Of a stretch of DNA of 64,000 nt, positions 62,977 through 64,000 are shown one piece after another; position 1 is the first letter of the stretch; each line of letters starts with the position of its first letter. The translations under genes were made by a program, and so were the position numbers. The notes beneath the pieces are model-generated. The model saw only the letters and a program-made list of their open reading frames with translations, had not been told where the DNA came from and made no database searches. The stretch is taken from the NCBI RefSeq assembly GCF_006517275.1, contig NZ_CP041191.1:1476001-1540000 (forward strand), read 5' to 3'. The stretch comes from Labrenzia sp. PHM005. Its GTDB lineage: Bacteria; Pseudomonadota; Alphaproteobacteria; Rhizobiales; Stappiaceae.

Positions 62977-64000
62977 TCAATTGATCGATGCGAGCCGTGA
63001 CGGTTTGCGGGCCTTATCAAGCAAGGTATCGATCCGGTAACGTTCGCCTTCAAATGCGGTGCGCAGTTCACCGTCTAACGTCCGTCCCTTCGGCAGCTTG
63101 ATCCGCATTGGATCCATATAGCGGCCATTGACCAGCACTTCATAATGAAGGTGCGGACCTGTCGATAGGCCTGTTGAACCGACATAACCTATGATTTGAC
63201 CCTGGCTGACACGCGAGCCCTCCCGGACGCCTTTGGCGAAACCAGTCATGTGATTGTAGGTCGTCAGATAACCGTTGGTGTGCTGCAGTTCGATCCGCCG
63301 GCCGTAACCAGAGCTCCAGCCGGCTTTTTTCACAACACCATTCCCGGCGGCAAAGATCGGCGTTCCGCGCGGAGCCGCCCAATCGACGCCCCGGTGCATC
63401 TTTGTATATTTGTGGATCGGGTGGCGTCGCATACCAAACCCGGACCGGAACTTGCCGCCGTTCAGCGGTTTGCGGATCAGGAACTTTTTGGCACTTTGTC
63501 CAGAGCTGTCATAAAAATCGAGCACTTTGTCGTCCGGTGTGCGGTAGCGATAAAACTCGCGTTTGGTGCTGCCGGTTTTCAAAGATGCATAGAGGATTTT
63601 TGGCGCGGCCCCTGTTTCGCTTTCTGTAAAGAAGAGCTCCAAAGCGTCCCCAGGTTGAACACGGGCGTTGAAATCAACATCAAAGGAGAACATGCGGACC
63701 AGCTCGCCAATGATGCTCTCAGGCATCTCCTGTTCCAGGGCGGTCTGATAGAGGCTGTCGTAAATCGCCGGGGTGGGACCGCCATAGGAAATTCGGTCGG
63801 CTTCCTCAAAGGCGTTGGCTAGGAACGTGTCTGGTTCTTTGGCTTCAATATAGGCGCCGCTGTCTGAGCGGGCGACTGTCGCCTGGTGTTCGGTATCTGT
63901 ATAGAGACTGACCCGCTCCGGGCGCAGGCGCTCCATGTTGTCCGGATCCGGCGCATAGGCAATGCGCAGGCGCTGGCCATCGGAAATCTCGCGGAGACCG
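62977..64000 (-). CDS. M23 family metallopeptidase, 5' truncated by the window
   Basis: 341 codons are visible, and the frame stays open to base 64000, so the N-terminus lies outside. The catalytic LytM domain has HRGVDWAAPRGTPIFAA with the first zinc ligand (His and Asp), RIELQHTNGYLTTYNHM, and STGLSTGPHLHYEV with the HxH ligand pair. Upstream there is an OapA- or LysM-like spacer (EISDGQRLRIAYAP). The peptidase probably cuts peptidoglycan cross-links in the periplasm during growth or division. Convergent with clpB. Reading 63936 as a start would cut a clearly continuing frame. Confidence 0.92.
   Translation of the reverse strand, partial: GLREISDGQRLRIAYAPDPDNMERLRPERVSLYTDTEHQATVARSDSGAYIEAKEPDTFLANAFEEADRISYGGPTPAIYDSLYQTALEQEMPESIIGELVRMFSFDVDFNARVQPGDALELFFTESETGAAPKILYASLKTGSTKREFYRYRTPDDKVLDFYDSSGQSAKKFLIRKPLNGGKFRSGFGMRRHPIHKYTKMHRGVDWAAPRGTPIFAAGNGVVKKAGWSSGYGRRIELQHTNGYLTTYNHMTGFAKGVREGSRVSQGQIIGYVGSTGLSTGPHLHYEVLVNGRYMDPMRIKLPKGRTLDGELRTAFEGERYRIDTLLDKARKPSRLASIN

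Noticed and set aside
1..64000. tRNA, rRNA, CRISPR array, insertion sequence or phage genes
   Set aside because: No cloverleaf, spaced repeat array, transposase or integrase motif was seen on either strand.

Overview
The window looks like a chromosomal segment of an alphaproteobacterium, most likely Hyphomicrobiales and probably near Stappiaceae (Roseibium/Labrenzia/Stappia). This is inferred from gene order and protein flavour: a pca cluster with a LysR-type PcaQ, an infC with a non-AUG start, and the blocks secA/parvulin-argJ-mutT, comF-grxC-nitrilase-DUF1178-ubiG and lysC-ptsP-prfA-prmC-DUF4167-clpB, which I know as typical of that order. No tRNA, rRNA, CRISPR array, transposase or phage gene was seen. 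Nearly the whole window is protein coding, with many 1-14 nt overlaps indicating operons.

Layout. (1) 1-6904: aromatic catabolism. On the minus strand pobA-pcaD-pcaC-pcaH-pcaG run into a BKACE/DUF849 gene cut by the window edge. Divergently, pcaQ is translationally coupled to a thiamine-diphosphate enzyme. Together these convert 4-hydroxybenzoate to protocatechuate and on to beta-ketoadipate, with BKACE a possible replacement for the usual thiolytic finish. (2) 7113-8942: a stand-alone tandem-receiver response regulator and an unknown membrane protein. (3) 8996-18778: a long minus-strand leucine/isovalerate operon (TetR, mccB, mccA, acyl-CoA synthetase, HMG-CoA lyase, methylglutaconyl-CoA hydratase). 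Between mccB and mccA sit an alpha/beta hydrolase, an ASCH protein, a macro-domain protein and a low-GC orphan gene flanked by a duplicated 3' end of mccB. (4) 18962-24544: PPK2, a Gfo/Idh oxidoreductase, an MBL hydrolase, a GlxA-type regulator, infC and small membrane/DUF genes.

(5) 24716-35953: mixed accessory genes: DUF4399 protein, class C beta-lactamase-like hydrolase, methylsuccinyl-CoA dehydrogenase (ethylmalonyl-CoA pathway), BrkB/YihY protein, EamA exporter, a chemoreceptor, a ferredoxin-reductase-type flavoprotein, and an alpha/beta hydrolase coupled to a class III nucleotide cyclase with unusual active-site residues. (6) 36010-40984: a polyprenyl-phosphate glycosylation operon (GT2, GtrA, GT39) next to a B12-binding radical SAM protein of unknown role. 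(7) 41257-64000: core housekeeping: secA with divergent parvulin foldase, argJ, mutT, a lone Flp pilin, an NDUFAF5-like methyltransferase, comF, grxC, a nitrilase-family hydrolase, DUF1178, phasin, ubiG, lysC, ptsP, prfA, prmC, DUF4167, clpB and a truncated M23 peptidase. Clear hairpin-plus-T-run terminators close many of these units.

The most unusual structure is the mccB 3'-end duplication around the orphan gene (15970-16625). Next are the macro/ASCH/hydrolase trio inside a leucine-degradation operon, the TPP enzyme and BKACE in the pca cluster, and the atypical cyclase. All functions are assigned by reading motifs, not by database search.
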